DNA from: Vreelandella neptunia | Lineage (GTDB): Bacteria; Pseudomonadota; Gammaproteobacteria; Pseudomonadales; Halomonadaceae | Direction: 5' to 3' | Length of the DNA stretch: 64,000 nucleotides | NCBI RefSeq assembly: GCF_022489065.1 | Contig: NZ_JAKVTW010000001.1 | Span: 620,001-684,000 of the forward strand | Shown: piece after piece, positions 28,629 through 39,890 of the stretch | Numbering within the stretch: the first letter of the stretch is position 1 | How the letters are laid out: each line of letters starts with the position of its first letter | The notes under the pieces: generated by a model | Seen by the model: only the letters and a program-made list of their open reading frames with translations | What the model was told of the DNA's origin: nothing | The model's database searches: none | Made by a program: the position numbers and the translations under genes

Positions 28629-29378
28629 ATGAAAGTACTCGTCGCGGTTAAACGCGTCATCGACTACAACGTCAAAATCCGTGTTAAAGCGGATCACTCG
28701 GACGTCGATCTCACCAACGTCAAAATGGCCATGAACCCCTTCTGCGAAATTGCCGTAGAAGAGGCGGTGCGCCTGAAAGAGAAGGGCGTAGCGACGGAAG
28801 TCATCGCCGTGTCGGTGGGCCCTAAGGCCGCTCAAGAGCAGCTGCGTACCGCGCTGGCCCTGGGCGCGGATCGCGCCATCCATATCGAGACCGACGAGCG
28901 CGCTGAATCCTTAGCCGTCGCTAAGCTGCTGGCCAAAGTAGTCGAAGAAGAGCAGCCCGGCCTGGTCGTTCTTGGCAAGCAGGCCATCGACACCGACAAC
29001 AACCAAACCGGCCAAATGCTCGCCGCGTTGACTGGCCTACCCCAGGGCACCTTTGCCTCGGAAGTGGCGGTCGACGGCGACAAAGTGAATGTCACCCGTG
29101 AAATCGACGGCGGTTTGCAAACCATCGCCCTCACGCTTCCCGCGATTGTGACCACCGACCTGCGCTTGAACGAGCCGCGCTACGCCAAGCTCCCCGATAT
29201 TATGAAGGCCAAGAAAAAGCCGCTGGATGTCAAAACCCCCGCCGATTACGGTGTCGAGGTGGCCTCCAAGGTCAGCCTACTCAAAGTCGAATCGCCCGCC
29301 GAGCGCAAGGGCGGTGTCAAGGTGGCCTCGGTAGACGAGCTGATCGACAAACTCAAAAACGAAGCCAAAGTTCTCTAA
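28629..29378 (+). CDS. etfB: Electron transfer flavoprotein subunit beta
   Basis: Binds AMP and, with EtfA, accepts electrons from acyl-CoA dehydrogenases. The start [20 protein letters not shown] and the signature [12 protein letters not shown] are conserved. 249 aa. GAGGAA precedes the ATG. Codons are strongly C-ending compared with neighbours, suggesting high expression. Confidence 0.96.
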   Translation: MKVLVAVKRVIDYNVKIRVKADHSDVDLTNVKMAMNPFCEIAVEEAVRLKEKGVATEVIAVSVGPKAAQEQLRTALALGADRAIHIETDERAESLAVAKLLAKVVEEEQPGLVVLGKQAIDTDNNQTGQMLAALTGLPQGTFASEVAVDGDKVNVTREIDGGLQTIALTLPAIVTTDLRLNEPRYAKLPDIMKAKKKPLDVKTPADYGVEVASKVSLLKVESPAERKGGVKVASVDELIDKLKNEAKVL

Positions 29379-29431
29379 GGTCGGTTAGTTACCCCCGAAC
29401 TTTACGTATGCGCTTTGAAGGAGCTGATTTT

Positions 29432-30358
29432 ATGAGCATTTTGGTACTTGCCGACCTGCATGAAGGCCAACTGGCTGGCGCCACAGCCCACGTGGTGGCG
29501 GCGGCCCAAGCCATCGGTGGCGATATTGACGTTTTGGTTGCCGGTGACGGCGTTCAAGCCGCGGCCGAGGCCGCCGCCAAACTAGACGGCGTTAGCAAAG
29601 TGCGCGTCGCCGATAACACCGTTTACGCCCACCAACTGGCCGAGCCCATCGGCGCGCTACTGGTCGAACTGGCCGATGGTTACACCCACGTCCTCGCCAG
29701 CGCCTCCACCACCGGCAAAAACGTCCTGCCGCGCTTAGCGGCGCTAAAAGACGTTAGCCAGCTGTCGGATGTGCTGGGTGTCGAAAGCGCCGACACCTTC
29801 CTGCGCCCGATCTACGCCGGTAACGCCATTGCCACGGTGAAGAGCGACGACACGCTAAAAGTGATCACCATCCGCACCACCGGCTTTGACGCGGTCGGCA
29901 GCAGTGGCAGCGCCACGATTGAAGCCGTCGATGTGGTGGTTGAAAACAGCCAGTCCAGCTTTGTTAAAGAAGAGCTGGCGAAGTCGGACCGTCCCGAACT
30001 GGGCGGCGCCAAAGTGGTGATCTCCGGTGGTCGCGGTATGGGCAACGGCGATAACTTCAAGCTGCTCGACGGCATTGCCGACAAGCTGGGGGCCGCCATT
30101 GGTGCTTCCCGCGCCGCGGTCGACGCAGGCTTTGTGCCTAACGATATGCAGGTCGGCCAAACCGGTAAGATCGTCGCCCCGGATCTGTATATCGCTGTGG
30201 GTATCTCCGGCGCCATCCAGCACTTGGCGGGCATGAAAGACTCCAAAGTGATCGTCGCCATCAATAAAGACGACGAAGCGCCGATCTTCCAGGTGGCCGA
30301 CTACGGGCTGGTGGGGGATCTGTTTGAGATATTGCCGGAGCTTGAGAGCAAGCTGTAA
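29432..30358 (+). CDS. etfA: Electron transfer flavoprotein subunit alpha
   Basis: FAD-binding partner of EtfB. The C-terminal FAD domain has [26 protein letters not shown] and the closing [10 protein letters not shown] start at ATG 29432 (AAGGAG eight bases upstream); the frame extends to 29408 without family similarity. 308 aa. It shares the biased codon use of etfB, 53 bases upstream. Confidence 0.96.
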   Translation: MSILVLADLHEGQLAGATAHVVAAAQAIGGDIDVLVAGDGVQAAAEAAAKLDGVSKVRVADNTVYAHQLAEPIGALLVELADGYTHVLASASTTGKNVLPRLAALKDVSQLSDVLGVESADTFLRPIYAGNAIATVKSDDTLKVITIRTTGFDAVGSSGSATIEAVDVVVENSQSSFVKEELAKSDRPELGGAKVVISGGRGMGNGDNFKLLDGIADKLGAAIGASRAAVDAGFVPNDMQVGQTGKIVAPDLYIAVGISGAIQHLAGMKDSKVIVAINKDDEAPIFQVADYGLVGDLFEILPELESKL

Positions 30359-30389
30359 GCATTTCAATCGCCATTTTTTGAGGGGGTAT

Positions 30390-30418
30390 TTGGTAAACTG
30401 GCAATAGTTGACTAGAGT
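30390..30418 (+). promoter_or_regulatory. Possible sodA promoter
   Basis: TTGGTA (30390-30395) and TAGAGT (30413-30418) are 17 bp apart, about 105 bp upstream of sodA. No convincing Fur box was seen in this gap. Confidence 0.35.
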
Positions 30419-30523
30419 ACTGGGGCAAAAGGTAAGAAAATCCACTCCGGTGGTTGAAAAAGCTATGAGCTGACCGCACATAAGTAAGTGAACGCAACGA
30501 AAGCCACTCAAGGAGATGATGAT

Positions 30524-31135
<612 letters not shown>

Positions 31136-31177
31136 TATTGCTATGACCCGCTAGCAGCGCCACCTCATGACGCTGTC

Positions 31178-31210
31178 AAAAACCGCCCTCTTTTTAGTGG
31201 GCGGTTTTTT
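31178..31210 (+). terminator. Rho-independent terminator after sodA
   Basis: AAAAACCGCCC pairs with GGGCGGTTTTTT across a loop of about 10 bases, giving a long stem with a U tract. Confidence 0.9.
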
Positions 31211-31278
31211 GTTGTCTGGAAGAGTGCTTTTAGGGGCAGGGCTGGTATTAGCTGTCAATATCCTGTGAATAAAAAATA

Positions 31279-31319
31279 CCACATATGCTTGAATTGATTT
31301 TCCCATGGTCTATATATAG
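31279..31319 (+). promoter_or_regulatory. Candidate NrdR box pair upstream of nrdH
   Basis: CTATATATAG (31310-31319) matches the core CwAtAtaTwG of NrdR boxes exactly. A weaker copy, CCACATATGC (31279-31288), is centred 31 bp upstream, the three-helical-turn spacing known for NrdR pairs. The downstream box overlaps the likely -10. NrdR itself is not in the window. Confidence 0.5.
31289..31316 (+). promoter_or_regulatory. Candidate promoter of nrdHIEF
   Basis: TTGAAT (31289-31294), 16-bp spacer, TATATA (31311-31316). It lies within the NrdR box pair. Leader to nrdH would be about 75 nt. Confidence 0.5.
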
Positions 31320-31398
31320 TATGCGTTGTGTCTTTTAGTGAGGGCGGGTACTAGATGTGCTCTACCCTAAAAATGCCGCTATGGAAAGGGGATTAGCC

Positions 31399-31620
31399 AT
31401 GGAAATTCAGATTTATAGCAAACCAGCCTGTGTTCAGTGTACTGCCACTTATCGCGCACTAGATAAGCAAGGGCTTGAGTATAAAGTTATCGATATTACC
31501 GCTGAGTCTGGTGCTCAAGAAGAAGTGGAAGCGCTCGGTTATCGGCAGCTTCCTGTTGTAGTGGTAGGCGAAGATCACTGGTCGGGTTTCCGTCCTGATC
31601 GTATTCAAGCGCTGGCTTAA
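31399..31620 (+). CDS. nrdH: Glutaredoxin-like protein NrdH
   Basis: Small redoxin that reduces the class Ib ribonucleotide reductase. Redox motif CVQC at residues 11-14 and the NrdH-type tail WSGFRPDRI. 73 aa. I chose ATG 31399 with AAGGGG seven bases upstream; the frame runs back to 31357 without similarity. First gene of nrdHIEF. Confidence 0.95.
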   Translation: MEIQIYSKPACVQCTATYRALDKQGLEYKVIDITAESGAQEEVEALGYRQLPVVVVGEDHWSGFRPDRIQALA

Positions 31621-31629
31621 GCCAACAAA

Positions 31630-32064
31630 ATGCTGGCAAGTTGCTCACACACACCTATGGCCGGCAGTTTGGTGTACTTCTCTACTAAATCAGGTAACAC
31701 CCATCGTTTTGTAGAAAAACTTGGATTTGCCGCGACGCGGCTGCCGCTGAATCGAGATGAGCCTGCGCTACGTGTTACCCAGCCTTATATTTTAGTTACC
31801 CCTACGTATGGTGGGGGAAGTGCCCAAGGCGCGGTACCTAAGCAGGTCATCCATTTTCTCAACGATACGCATAACCGGGGCCTCCTGCGGGGAGTGATCG
31901 CCGCGGGAAACACCAATTTTGGCGAAGCATATGGTCTTGCTGGCCGCATTATTGCGAAAAAATGCCATGTGCCGCTGCTTTATCGATTCGAATTATTTGG
32001 CACCGACGATGACGTGGCCAATGTCCGTCAAGGAGTAGAAGAGTTTTGGAAACGACAAACTTAG
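31630..32064 (+). CDS. nrdI: Flavodoxin-like protein NrdI
   Basis: FMN protein that supplies the oxidant for assembling the dimanganese-tyrosyl radical cofactor of NrdF. Core [21 protein letters not shown] and the [10 protein letters not shown]-type segment are as in E. coli NrdI. The start is uncertain: ATG 31630 (nine bases after nrdH) or ATG 31657, closer to the usual N terminus; neither has a clear ribosome site. It overlaps nrdE by 19 bases. Confidence 0.93.
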   Translation: MLASCSHTPMAGSLVYFSTKSGNTHRFVEKLGFAATRLPLNRDEPALRVTQPYILVTPTYGGGSAQGAVPKQVIHFLNDTHNRGLLRGVIAAGNTNFGEAYGLAGRIIAKKCHVPLLYRFELFGTDDDVANVRQGVEEFWKRQT

Positions 32065-34268
32065 CGCCGAAAGAGATGGCCCCGAAAGACTTAGCCTCTA
32101 AAGACTTGGCCACTAAACCCGTTGAAGCAAAACGGCCAGCGGCGGCCACTGAAGCACGCACGCTGGACTATCACGCTCTCAATGCCATGCTCAATCTGTA
32201 CGGTGCCAATGGCGAGCTGCAGCTGGATAAAGATCGTGAAGCGGCACGTCAATACTTTTTACAGCACGTTAACCAGAACACGGTTTTTTTCCACTCGTTG
32301 GAGGAAAAGCTAGATTACTTGGTGGAAGAGCAGTACTACGAAGCAGAAATGCTGGCTCAGTACAGCTTCACCTTTATCAAGGCGCTGTTTGAGCAGGCGT
32401 ATGCGTATAAATTCCGTTTCCCAAGCTTTTTGGGCGCCTTTAAGTACTACACCAGCTATACGCTAAAGACGTTCGACGGCAAGCGCTATCTTGAGCGTTA
32501 TGAAGATCGTGTATGCATGGTCGCGCTGACCTTGGCGCGGGGCGATGAGGCATTGGCCAAGTCGCTGGTGGATGAAGTGATTACAGGCCGTTTCCAGCCT
32601 GCGACCCCCACCTTCCTGAACTGCGGCAAGCAGCAGCGTGGTGAGTTGGTATCGTGCTTCCTGCTGCGTATCGAGGACAACATGGAGTCGATTGGTCGCT
32701 CCATTAATTCGGCGTTACAGCTTTCCAAGCGCGGCGGCGGTGTTGCCTTCCTGCTCTCCAATATTCGTGAGTCAGGCGCGCCCATCAAGCGCATCGAGAA
32801 TCAGTCGTCCGGCATTATCCCCATCATGAAACTGCTGGAAGATGCGTTCTCTTACGCTAACCAGTTGGGAGCTCGGCAGGGCGCCGGGGCGGTTTATCTA
32901 AACGCTCACCACCCAGATATCCTGCGCTTTTTGGATACCAAACGGGAAAACGCCGACGAGAAAATTCGCATCAAAACGCTCTCCTTGGGCGTGACGATTC
33001 CGGATATCACCTTTGAACTCGCCAAGCGCAACGATGATATGTACCTATTCTCGCCCTACGATGTGGAGCGTGTATATGGGGTGCCGTTTGGCGATATCAG
33101 CGTCACCGAGAAGTACCAGGAAATGGTCGCGGATGCGCGCATTCGCAAGCACAAGATCAATGCGCGGGCATTTTTCCAGGTGCTGGCCGAGCTACAGTTT
33201 GAGTCCGGTTATCCTTACCTGATGTTCGAAGACACGGTTAATCGCGCTAACCCGATTGCCGGCCGTATCAATATGAGCAATCTCTGCTCGGAAATCTTGC
33301 AGGTCAACACGCCGACCGAGTATGACGACGATCTGGGTTATCGCCATGTCGGCCAGGATATCTCCTGTAACCTAGGCTCAATGAACATTGCCAAGGTAAT
33401 GGATTCAGGCGATATCGGTACCAGTGTGGAAGTCGCCATTCGTGGCCTCACCGCCGTTTCTGAGATGAGCAATCTGAGCAGCGTACCTTCAATTGCCGAA
33501 GGTAACGCCCAGTCACGCGCCATTGGCTTGGGCCAGATGAATCTGCATGGCTATCTGGCGCGGGAACACATCTACTACGGCTCTGACGAAGGCTTGGATT
33601 TTACTAATCTCTACTTCTACTGTGTGGCCTTTCATGCCATCCGCGCGTCTAACCGCTTAGCCATTGAGCATAACGATACGTTTGCAGATTTCGCCAACTC
33701 TACCTACGCCTCTGGTGAGTTCTTTACCAAATATATCGAGCAGGCGTGGCTGCCGCGCACCGATAAAGTGCGTGAGCTATTTGAGCACAGCGGTATTGCA
33801 CTGCCGACCCAAGATGATTGGCATGAGCTGAAAGCCTCAGTTATGGCTCACGGCTTATATAACCGTAACCTACAGGCCGTACCGCCTACGGGCTCAATCT
33901 CCTATATCAACAATTCCACCTCCAGTATCCACCCGGTGGCTGCGAGAATCGAGATCCGTAAAGAGGGTAAGCTAGGGCGTGTTTACTACCCTGCGCCGTT
34001 CCTCAATGAGGCGAATTTCGACTACTTCCAGGATGCCTATGAAATTGGCCCTGAGAAAATTATCGATACCTATGCAGAAGCCTCGCAGCACGTTGATCAG
34101 GGGTTATCGTTAACCTTGTTCTTCCCTGATACGGCCAGCACCCGCGATATCAACAAGGCGCAGATTTACGCCTGGCGCAAAGGGATCAAGACGCTTTATT
34201 ACATTCGTCTGCGCCAAAGTGCCTTAGAAGGTACCGAGGTGGAAGGCTGCGTTTCCTGCACGTTGTAA
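32046..34268 (+). CDS. nrdE: Class Ib ribonucleoside-diphosphate reductase alpha subunit NrdE
   Basis: Large catalytic subunit that reduces ribonucleotides. Motifs include [23 protein letters not shown] with the active Cys and the C-terminal CVSC pair. The frame begins at TTG 32046, with AAGGAG ten bases upstream; ATG 32076 is an alternative. Residues 7-26 are four near-identical pentapeptides from a 15-bp tandem repeat, an extension not present in E. coli NrdE. About 740 aa against 714. Confidence 0.94.
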   Translation: METTNLAPKEMAPKDLASKDLATKPVEAKRPAAATEARTLDYHALNAMLNLYGANGELQLDKDREAARQYFLQHVNQNTVFFHSLEEKLDYLVEEQYYEAEMLAQYSFTFIKALFEQAYAYKFRFPSFLGAFKYYTSYTLKTFDGKRYLERYEDRVCMVALTLARGDEALAKSLVDEVITGRFQPATPTFLNCGKQQRGELVSCFLLRIEDNMESIGRSINSALQLSKRGGGVAFLLSNIRESGAPIKRIENQSSGIIPIMKLLEDAFSYANQLGARQGAGAVYLNAHHPDILRFLDTKRENADEKIRIKTLSLGVTIPDITFELAKRNDDMYLFSPYDVERVYGVPFGDISVTEKYQEMVADARIRKHKINARAFFQVLAELQFESGYPYLMFEDTVNRANPIAGRINMSNLCSEILQVNTPTEYDDDLGYRHVGQDISCNLGSMNIAKVMDSGDIGTSVEVAIRGLTAVSEMSNLSSVPSIAEGNAQSRAIGLGQMNLHGYLAREHIYYGSDEGLDFTNLYFYCVAFHAIRASNRLAIEHNDTFADFANSTYASGEFFTKYIEQAWLPRTDKVRELFEHSGIALPTQDDWHELKASVMAHGLYNRNLQAVPPTGSISYINNSTSSIHPVAARIEIRKEGKLGRVYYPAPFLNEANFDYFQDAYEIGPEKIIDTYAEASQHVDQGLSLTLFFPDTASTRDINKAQIYAWRKGIKTLYYIRLRQSALEGTEVEGCVSCTL
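32064..32123 (+). repeat. 15-bp tandem repeat, four units, at the 5' end of nrdE
   Basis: Units encode [15 protein letters not shown] and ATKPV, starting at the nrdI stop codon and ending before the conserved region. Confidence 0.8.
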
Positions 34269-34351
34269 TATCTCTGGTTTTGCGGATACGCCCTGTGTAT
34301 ATCGTTAGGCGTTCGTTTTTATAACCAGCTTTTATAAATGAGTTTTGCTAG

Positions 34352-34374
34352 CCCGGCTTTGAAAGCCGGGTTTT
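34352..34374 (+). terminator. Intercistronic hairpin between nrdE and nrdF
   Basis: CCCGGCTT and AAGCCGGG form a perfect 8-bp stem with a three-base loop, followed by only four T. A weak terminator or mRNA-processing/stabilising hairpin that may set the NrdE to NrdF ratio. Confidence 0.55.
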
Positions 34375-34376
34375 GA

Positions 34377-35357
<981 letters not shown>

Positions 35358-35412
35358 GCGGTTAATCGGTGAGTGGTATTAGCGAGAATCAACCGCCCTG
35401 AGGGAGGAAAGT

Positions 35413-35817
35413 ATGCCAAGCAATGCAGCTAACGTTTTGAAAATAGCCGCTGCCGTGGTGAGCGATCCTGATGGGCGTTTACTATTGGTACGTAAGCACA
35501 ATACCTCTTTCTTTATGCAGCCGGGTGGCAAGATCGATGCGGGTGAAAGCGCGTTAGAGGCGCTATGCCGTGAGCTGGATGAAGAGCTGGGCTTGCAGAT
35601 TAGTGAGGATCAATTAATCCCGCTGGGCATACAGTCCGCCCCCGCTGCCAATGAACCCGGCGTTGTGCTTGAAGCGCACCTGTATAGCCTTGTTATCGAC
35701 GAGCCTGTCGAGGAGGCGGCGGCTGAAATAGCCGAAGCAAGATGGGTCACCCGTGAAGAGGCCTGGCAGCTACCGCTGGCACCGCTGACAAAAGAGTATG
35801 TAGTAGTAAACCATTAA
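35413..35817 (+). CDS. Nudix hydrolase
   Basis: A 134-aa pyrophosphohydrolase with an intact Nudix box, GX5EX7REUXEEXGU, from residue ~37 (GKIDAGE...RELDEELGL). MutT-like in size. Substrate not inferable. It lies 55 bases after nrdF with GGAGGAAAG upstream of the ATG; a nucleotide-sanitising role beside a reductase is inference only. Confidence 0.88.
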   Translation: MPSNAANVLKIAAAVVSDPDGRLLLVRKHNTSFFMQPGGKIDAGESALEALCRELDEELGLQISEDQLIPLGIQSAPAANEPGVVLEAHLYSLVIDEPVEEAAAEIAEARWVTREEAWQLPLAPLTKEYVVVNH

Positions 35818-35838
35818 CCTTGAATTATTGTGATAAAG

Positions 35839-35860
35839 AGCGCCGTTGGGCGCTTTTTTT
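35839..35860 (+). terminator. Rho-independent terminator after the Nudix gene
   Basis: AGCGCC and GGCGCT arms with a GTTG loop, then seven T. It ends the nrd-Nudix unit. Confidence 0.9.
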
Positions 35861-35895
35861 ATGCACAAAGGTAGATCAAATCACCCGGCTGTTAA

Positions 35896-35910
35896 TGATA
35901 AATATTGTCA
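35896..35910 (+). promoter_or_regulatory. Fur box upstream of the TonB operon
   Basis: TGATAAATATTGTCA matches the 7-1-7 Fur consensus at 6 of 7 positions in each half-site. It overlaps the -35 of the adjacent promoter, so iron repression is expected. Confidence 0.65.
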
Positions 35911-35932
35911 TTTATTATATTAGTGGTAGGCT
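35905..35932 (+). promoter_or_regulatory. Promoter of the DUF3450-exbB-exbB-exbD-tonB-TPR operon
   Basis: TTGTCA (35905-35910), 16-bp spacer, TAGGCT (35927-35932), about 96 bp before the first gene. The -35 lies inside the Fur box. Confidence 0.5.
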
Positions 35933-36028
35933 AGGCAGCGTAAAAGATAAACGCAAATCGTTCTAATACCTAATTAGTTTTTAGCCTGGCGGTGACAGCC
36001 GCTGGCTACTCAGTGACGGAGAGTCGAC

Positions 36029-36811
36029 GTGCTGAACAGGCCTTTCTTTGCCTTGCGTGGATGGTGGTTAGCGGGAGTGCTGGCCAGTGGCACGCTGTTG
36101 GCAAGTGAACAAGCAGTGGCCCAAGCGGCCGAAAGTGTCGAAGCCCAGGAGGCCCAGGCGGCCCTCCAAGAGCAAATAGATACTGCCGATGAGCAAACCC
36201 GTGAACAGTTGGAAGAGCTGCGCCGTCTGGAGCGTGAAACTCTTCAGCTGAAGGCTGACAATGCCTCGCTAACCGGGCGCTTAGCGGAAGAGGCTGAGCG
36301 TCAGCAGCGCCTGGCCACGGCGCTGGATACGCTGGAAGAGACCCGGGCAGCGCTGCCTGTCATCGAGCAAAACATGTCGGCGCAATTGAGCCAATGGGTC
36401 GAACGAGACTTGCCGTTTCTGCGTGAGGAGCGATTGGCACGGGTTGAGCGTCAGCCAGACGAACAGGGCGACAACACCATTGAGCGCATCAACGGGCTAC
36501 TCGAAGCGTGGCGCGTTGAGCTCGATTATGGCCGGGAAATGGATAGCTGGCGGGGACGCTTACGTCAAGAGAACCGCGAGCGGGAAGTAGATTTCTTACG
36601 TATTGGACGTATCGGCTTTTATTACCTAACTCCCGATGGCCGAGAAGGTGGCGTGTGGAGTGCTGAAAGTGGTGCATGGCAACCGCTTGATGATGAGTAC
36701 CTGCGTGAAGTGCGCAGTGGGCTGCGCATGGCAGAAGATCAGCGCGCACCAGATTTATTAACCCTGCCGCTCTCGATCAGCGCCAATGACTTGCAGGGAG
36801 AGCAACCATGA
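36029..36811 (+). CDS. DUF3450 periplasmic coiled-coil protein of a TonB operon
   Basis: About 260 aa with an N-terminal signal peptide (ends near residue 31, AVAQA) and a long coiled coil (residues ~35-120) rich in Glu, Gln and Leu. Matches the DUF3450 family found first in Vibrio-like TonB operons; role unassigned, presumably an accessory to energy transduction. GTG 36029 has a GGAGAG site. It overlaps the next gene by four bases. Confidence 0.85.
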   Translation: MLNRPFFALRGWWLAGVLASGTLLASEQAVAQAAESVEAQEAQAALQEQIDTADEQTREQLEELRRLERETLQLKADNASLTGRLAEEAERQQRLATALDTLEETRAALPVIEQNMSAQLSQWVERDLPFLREERLARVERQPDEQGDNTIERINGLLEAWRVELDYGREMDSWRGRLRQENREREVDFLRIGRIGFYYLTPDGREGGVWSAESGAWQPLDDEYLREVRSGLRMAEDQRAPDLLTLPLSISANDLQGEQP

Positions 36812-38190
36812 GTCTTTTTTGTCTACCGTTCAATTGCCGACCAGCTAGTGGCTTAACAATGCGTCGGCTAGGTTCTATCTGCGTGCTATTGGCACTGGTG
36901 GCATTCAGCGGGATCGCCACGGCGCAAACGGATAGCGCTACTTCGCTGCGTGAAGCCCGTGAGGCGGCGCAAGCGCGAGACCAACAGCGACTAATGGGCT
37001 TTCTGGATGATCAACAGGCGCTAGCGTCTGCCCTGGAGCAGGCTCGCGCTGAAAACGAAGAGGCCCAACAGCAGTCACAAGCGCTGCAGGCGCAACAGGA
37101 AGAGCAAACTAATCAAGCCAGCGAGTTGAGCGAGCGCCAGGCGGAGCAGGGTGAGGCGCTTTCAAGTCTACTCGCCAATCTTACTCGACACAGCTCGGAA
37201 GTACGTAATGCGTTAGGTGAAGAGAGTTTGCTTACACTAGAAGAAGTATCGCTACCGCCGCGCTTAGACGAAGTGGAAGTGCTTGAGCGCTCACAGTTGG
37301 AAGTAGTGGTAGATCGTTTAGCAACGTTAACCGCGCGGACTGGTCGTGCCGAGCGCCTCACGCTGCCCGTCGCCGACGCCAATGGGGAAGTGTCGCCTCG
37401 TGAGATAGTGCGCTTGGGCGACTTTGCGGCTTTTACTGAGAGCGAACTGTTGCAGCGCGGTGAAGGGGAGAACAGCTTAGCCGTATTGCCACGTACGCCT
37501 GCAGAGATCAGTGCTTCTCTAGCGGCCTACTACCAAGGTGAAAGCAGCGTGTTTGCCGTTGATCCTACTCAAGGCAGCGTGCTGGAAGCCTTAGCACAGC
37601 AGCCCAGTTTATGGGAGCGCTTCCAGCAGGGTGGTTATGTCGGCTACGTCGTCGTGGCGTTGGGTATTCTGGGCATGATCATCGGGCTAGGGCAGTATCT
37701 CTATCTGGTGCTGGTGAGTCTGCGTGTTAAACGCCAGCGTAACGCCCTTGATCATCTGCAGGCCAATAACCCGCTGGGGCGCGTATTGCTACGTTTTGAA
37801 GGCATGGATAAGCATCAAACCCCTGAAGCCCTGGAGGCAAGGCTGGACGAGGCGGTGCTGGCTGAATTGCCAAAGCTAGAGCGTAGCCAGCCGATGGTCA
37901 AACTGCTTGCTGCGATTGCACCGCTGCTCGGTTTGCTGGGGACGGTAACCGGTATGATCGTGACGTTTCAGGCGATTACTGTATTTGGCACCGGTGACCC
38001 GCAGCTAATGGCGGGCGGTATCAGTCAGGCGTTGGTCACCACCGTGCTGGGTCTGATTACGGCGGTGCCGCTGCTATTTGTTCAGACAGCGCTGGCAGGG
38101 CGAAGCCGCTATTTAACCCACGTGATTGAAGGACAGGCGAGCGCCACACTGGCGGATCATCTGGAATCTCACACGGCAGTGGTGAATTAA
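36808..38190 (+). CDS. Long MotA/TolQ/ExbB-type proton channel protein (TtpC-like)
   Basis: A 460-aa ExbB family protein with an extra N-terminal periplasmic region: signal-like segment (18-40), coiled coil (to ~140), then the TolQ/ExbB channel domain with LLAAIAPLLGLLGTVTGMIVTF (about 380-405). This length matches the TtpC component of Vibrio TonB systems, needed with ExbB, ExbD and TonB. ATG 36808 overlaps the DUF3450 stop and has GGGAGAG. Confidence 0.86.
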   Translation: MSLFCLPFNCRPASGLTMRRLGSICVLLALVAFSGIATAQTDSATSLREAREAAQARDQQRLMGFLDDQQALASALEQARAENEEAQQQSQALQAQQEEQTNQASELSERQAEQGEALSSLLANLTRHSSEVRNALGEESLLTLEEVSLPPRLDEVEVLERSQLEVVVDRLATLTARTGRAERLTLPVADANGEVSPREIVRLGDFAAFTESELLQRGEGENSLAVLPRTPAEISASLAAYYQGESSVFAVDPTQGSVLEALAQQPSLWERFQQGGYVGYVVVALGILGMIIGLGQYLYLVLVSLRVKRQRNALDHLQANNPLGRVLLRFEGMDKHQTPEALEARLDEAVLAELPKLERSQPMVKLLAAIAPLLGLLGTVTGMIVTFQAITVFGTGDPQLMAGGISQALVTTVLGLITAVPLLFVQTALAGRSRYLTHVIEGQASATLADHLESHTAVVN

Positions 38191-38191
38191 T

Positions 38192-38734
38192 ATGTCCGCG
38201 CTTCCTCTCTGGCTCGAACCCGTCGAGCGCTTGGTAGAGGCGGGTGGGGCAGTGCTCGTTGTGTTAGCGGTAGTGGCCGTGCTGGTGTTTGCCATGGCCA
38301 TGGAGCGCTGGTGGTACTACCGAATCACTTGGCGATTGGCGCGGCGTCAGTTACTGCGCCGCTGGGCGGCGCGCAGCGACCACACCAGTTGGAGCGCTCG
38401 CACGCTGCGTCATGTGTGGGCGGAGGCGCTGGTCGCCAGGCTGCGCAAACCCTTGCCGTGGTTGAAACTGCTGGTCGCATTGTGTCCTTTGCTGGGGCTG
38501 TTAGGCACGGTAACCGGCATGATTAGCGTATTCGATAGCCTCTCGCTGAGCGAGACCCATCAGGCTCGTGCCATGGCGGACGGTGTTGCACGGGCAACGC
38601 TGCCGACGCTAACCGGTATGGCCATTGCCGTGGTAGGGCTTTTATTTATTAGTCGTTTAGAGCACGTCATTCGTCGTGAAGACCAGCGGCTGCATGATCG
38701 CTTGGCGCGGGCACTGGAGGAGAGTGATGCGTAG
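38192..38734 (+). CDS. exbB: ExbB-type TonB energy transducer
   Basis: A 180-aa inner-membrane proton channel subunit. Three membrane segments; the channel signature LLGLLGTVTGMISVF at residues ~100-115. The ATG is immediately after the previous stop. With ExbD it energises TonB. Confidence 0.87.
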   Translation: MSALPLWLEPVERLVEAGGAVLVVLAVVAVLVFAMAMERWWYYRITWRLARRQLLRRWAARSDHTSWSARTLRHVWAEALVARLRKPLPWLKLLVALCPLLGLLGTVTGMISVFDSLSLSETHQARAMADGVARATLPTLTGMAIAVVGLLFISRLEHVIRREDQRLHDRLARALEESDA

Positions 38735-39134
38735 ACGTCGTTCCATAGATACGACCGCTGAGAGCAATGAGGTCAACCTCACACCCATGCTCGATGTGGT
38801 ATTTATCATGCTGATTTTCTTTATCGTCACCACCAGCTTTGTCAAAGAGAGCGGTGTCGAGATTGAGCGGCCGGAATCAAGTGCTGCCACTCCTCGCCCA
38901 GATGCCCAGGTACTTGTCGCGGTTTCCTCTGAGGGTGCGGTATGGGTGGACGGTAGCCCCGTGGACATTCACCGGGTAGGCCAGCAGGTCGCCGAAATGC
39001 TGAGTGATGATGGATCAGTAGTGATTCAGGCGGACCGCGCATCCACTACAGGGCTGCTGATCGAAGTGATGGATCGCCTGCGCGAAGCGGGCGTTGATAA
39101 AGTGGCGGTGGCGGCGAGTCGGAGTGGCTCATGA
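38727..39134 (+). CDS. exbD: ExbD-type TonB energy transducer
   Basis: A 135-aa protein with one N-terminal membrane segment, NLTPMLDVVFIMLIFFIV, containing the essential Asp, and a periplasmic domain. ATG 38727 follows GGAGGAG and overlaps exbB by eight bases; the frame extends further upstream inside exbB without meaning. It overlaps tonB by four bases. Confidence 0.9.
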   Translation: MRRRRSIDTTAESNEVNLTPMLDVVFIMLIFFIVTTSFVKESGVEIERPESSAATPRPDAQVLVAVSSEGAVWVDGSPVDIHRVGQQVAEMLSDDGSVVIQADRASTTGLLIEVMDRLREAGVDKVAVAASRSGS

Positions 39135-39886
39135 TGCGGCACCTGCTGTCTTTATTAGGAGGTGTTGTGCTGGCGGTGGGCTTGTTCTGGCTGCTGGCGC
39201 AGTTGGTGGCGCCCCCTGAGCGAGAGCCGGAAGAAATTACCATGAGCATGGCAATGACCATGGTTGAAGCACCCGAGGTTGCCCCTGAGCAGGAGGCGCC
39301 TACGCCTCAGCCTGTTCAAGCCGCGCCGCAACCAACGCCTCCGCCAATGCCCGCTCCTGAGCCACCGCCGGTGGCCGAAAGTGCCATTACTCTTCCTGAG
39401 GTGGAGCTGCCTGAGGAGCCTGTCGAGCCGGTTGAAATGGACAGTGAGCTTCCGGAGCTCACGGAAGTAACGCCTGAGCCAGAGCCAGCGCCGGAGCCGC
39501 CACCGCAGGATACACCAGCAGAGCCAGCGCCTACTCAAAGTGCACCGAATACCGTAGAGAGCGAGCCTGCCGTGCGAGAGGCTGCGCCTGAAGCTCAGCC
39601 AGCGCCCTCCAATGAGCCGGTAAGCGTAGGCCAGGCGACGCCTACCAGTCGGGTTAATCCAAGCTATCCAGCGCGGGCCCAGCGTCGCGGCATGGAGGGC
39701 TTTGTGGAAGTCGCGTTTATGATCCGCCGTGATGGCAGTGTGGATGCCTCGTCAATCAGGGTGACCAACGCGCAGCCGCGTCGAGTGTTTGAAGACGCTG
39801 CTCAGGAAGCGATTGCCCAATGGCAATTTGAGCCTAGCGATCAGTTGCGTAATGCCACCCAGCGGATCGAGTTTCAGTTGAGGTAG
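39131..39886 (+). CDS. tonB: TonB energy transducer
   Basis: Inner-membrane-anchored protein linking the proton motive force to outer-membrane receptors. Membrane anchor at residues ~4-26, a Pro/Glu/Ala-rich periplasmic spacer (to ~165), and a C-terminal TonB fold (NPSYPARAQRRGMEGFV ... FEDAAQEAIAQWQFEP). 251 aa. Consecutive overlaps with exbD put it in the Fur-controlled operon. Confidence 0.92.
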   Translation: MMRHLLSLLGGVVLAVGLFWLLAQLVAPPEREPEEITMSMAMTMVEAPEVAPEQEAPTPQPVQAAPQPTPPPMPAPEPPPVAESAITLPEVELPEEPVEPVEMDSELPELTEVTPEPEPAPEPPPQDTPAEPAPTQSAPNTVESEPAVREAAPEAQPAPSNEPVSVGQATPTSRVNPSYPARAQRRGMEGFVEVAFMIRRDGSVDASSIRVTNAQPRRVFEDAAQEAIAQWQFEPSDQLRNATQRIEFQLR

Positions 39887-39890
39887 CGGT

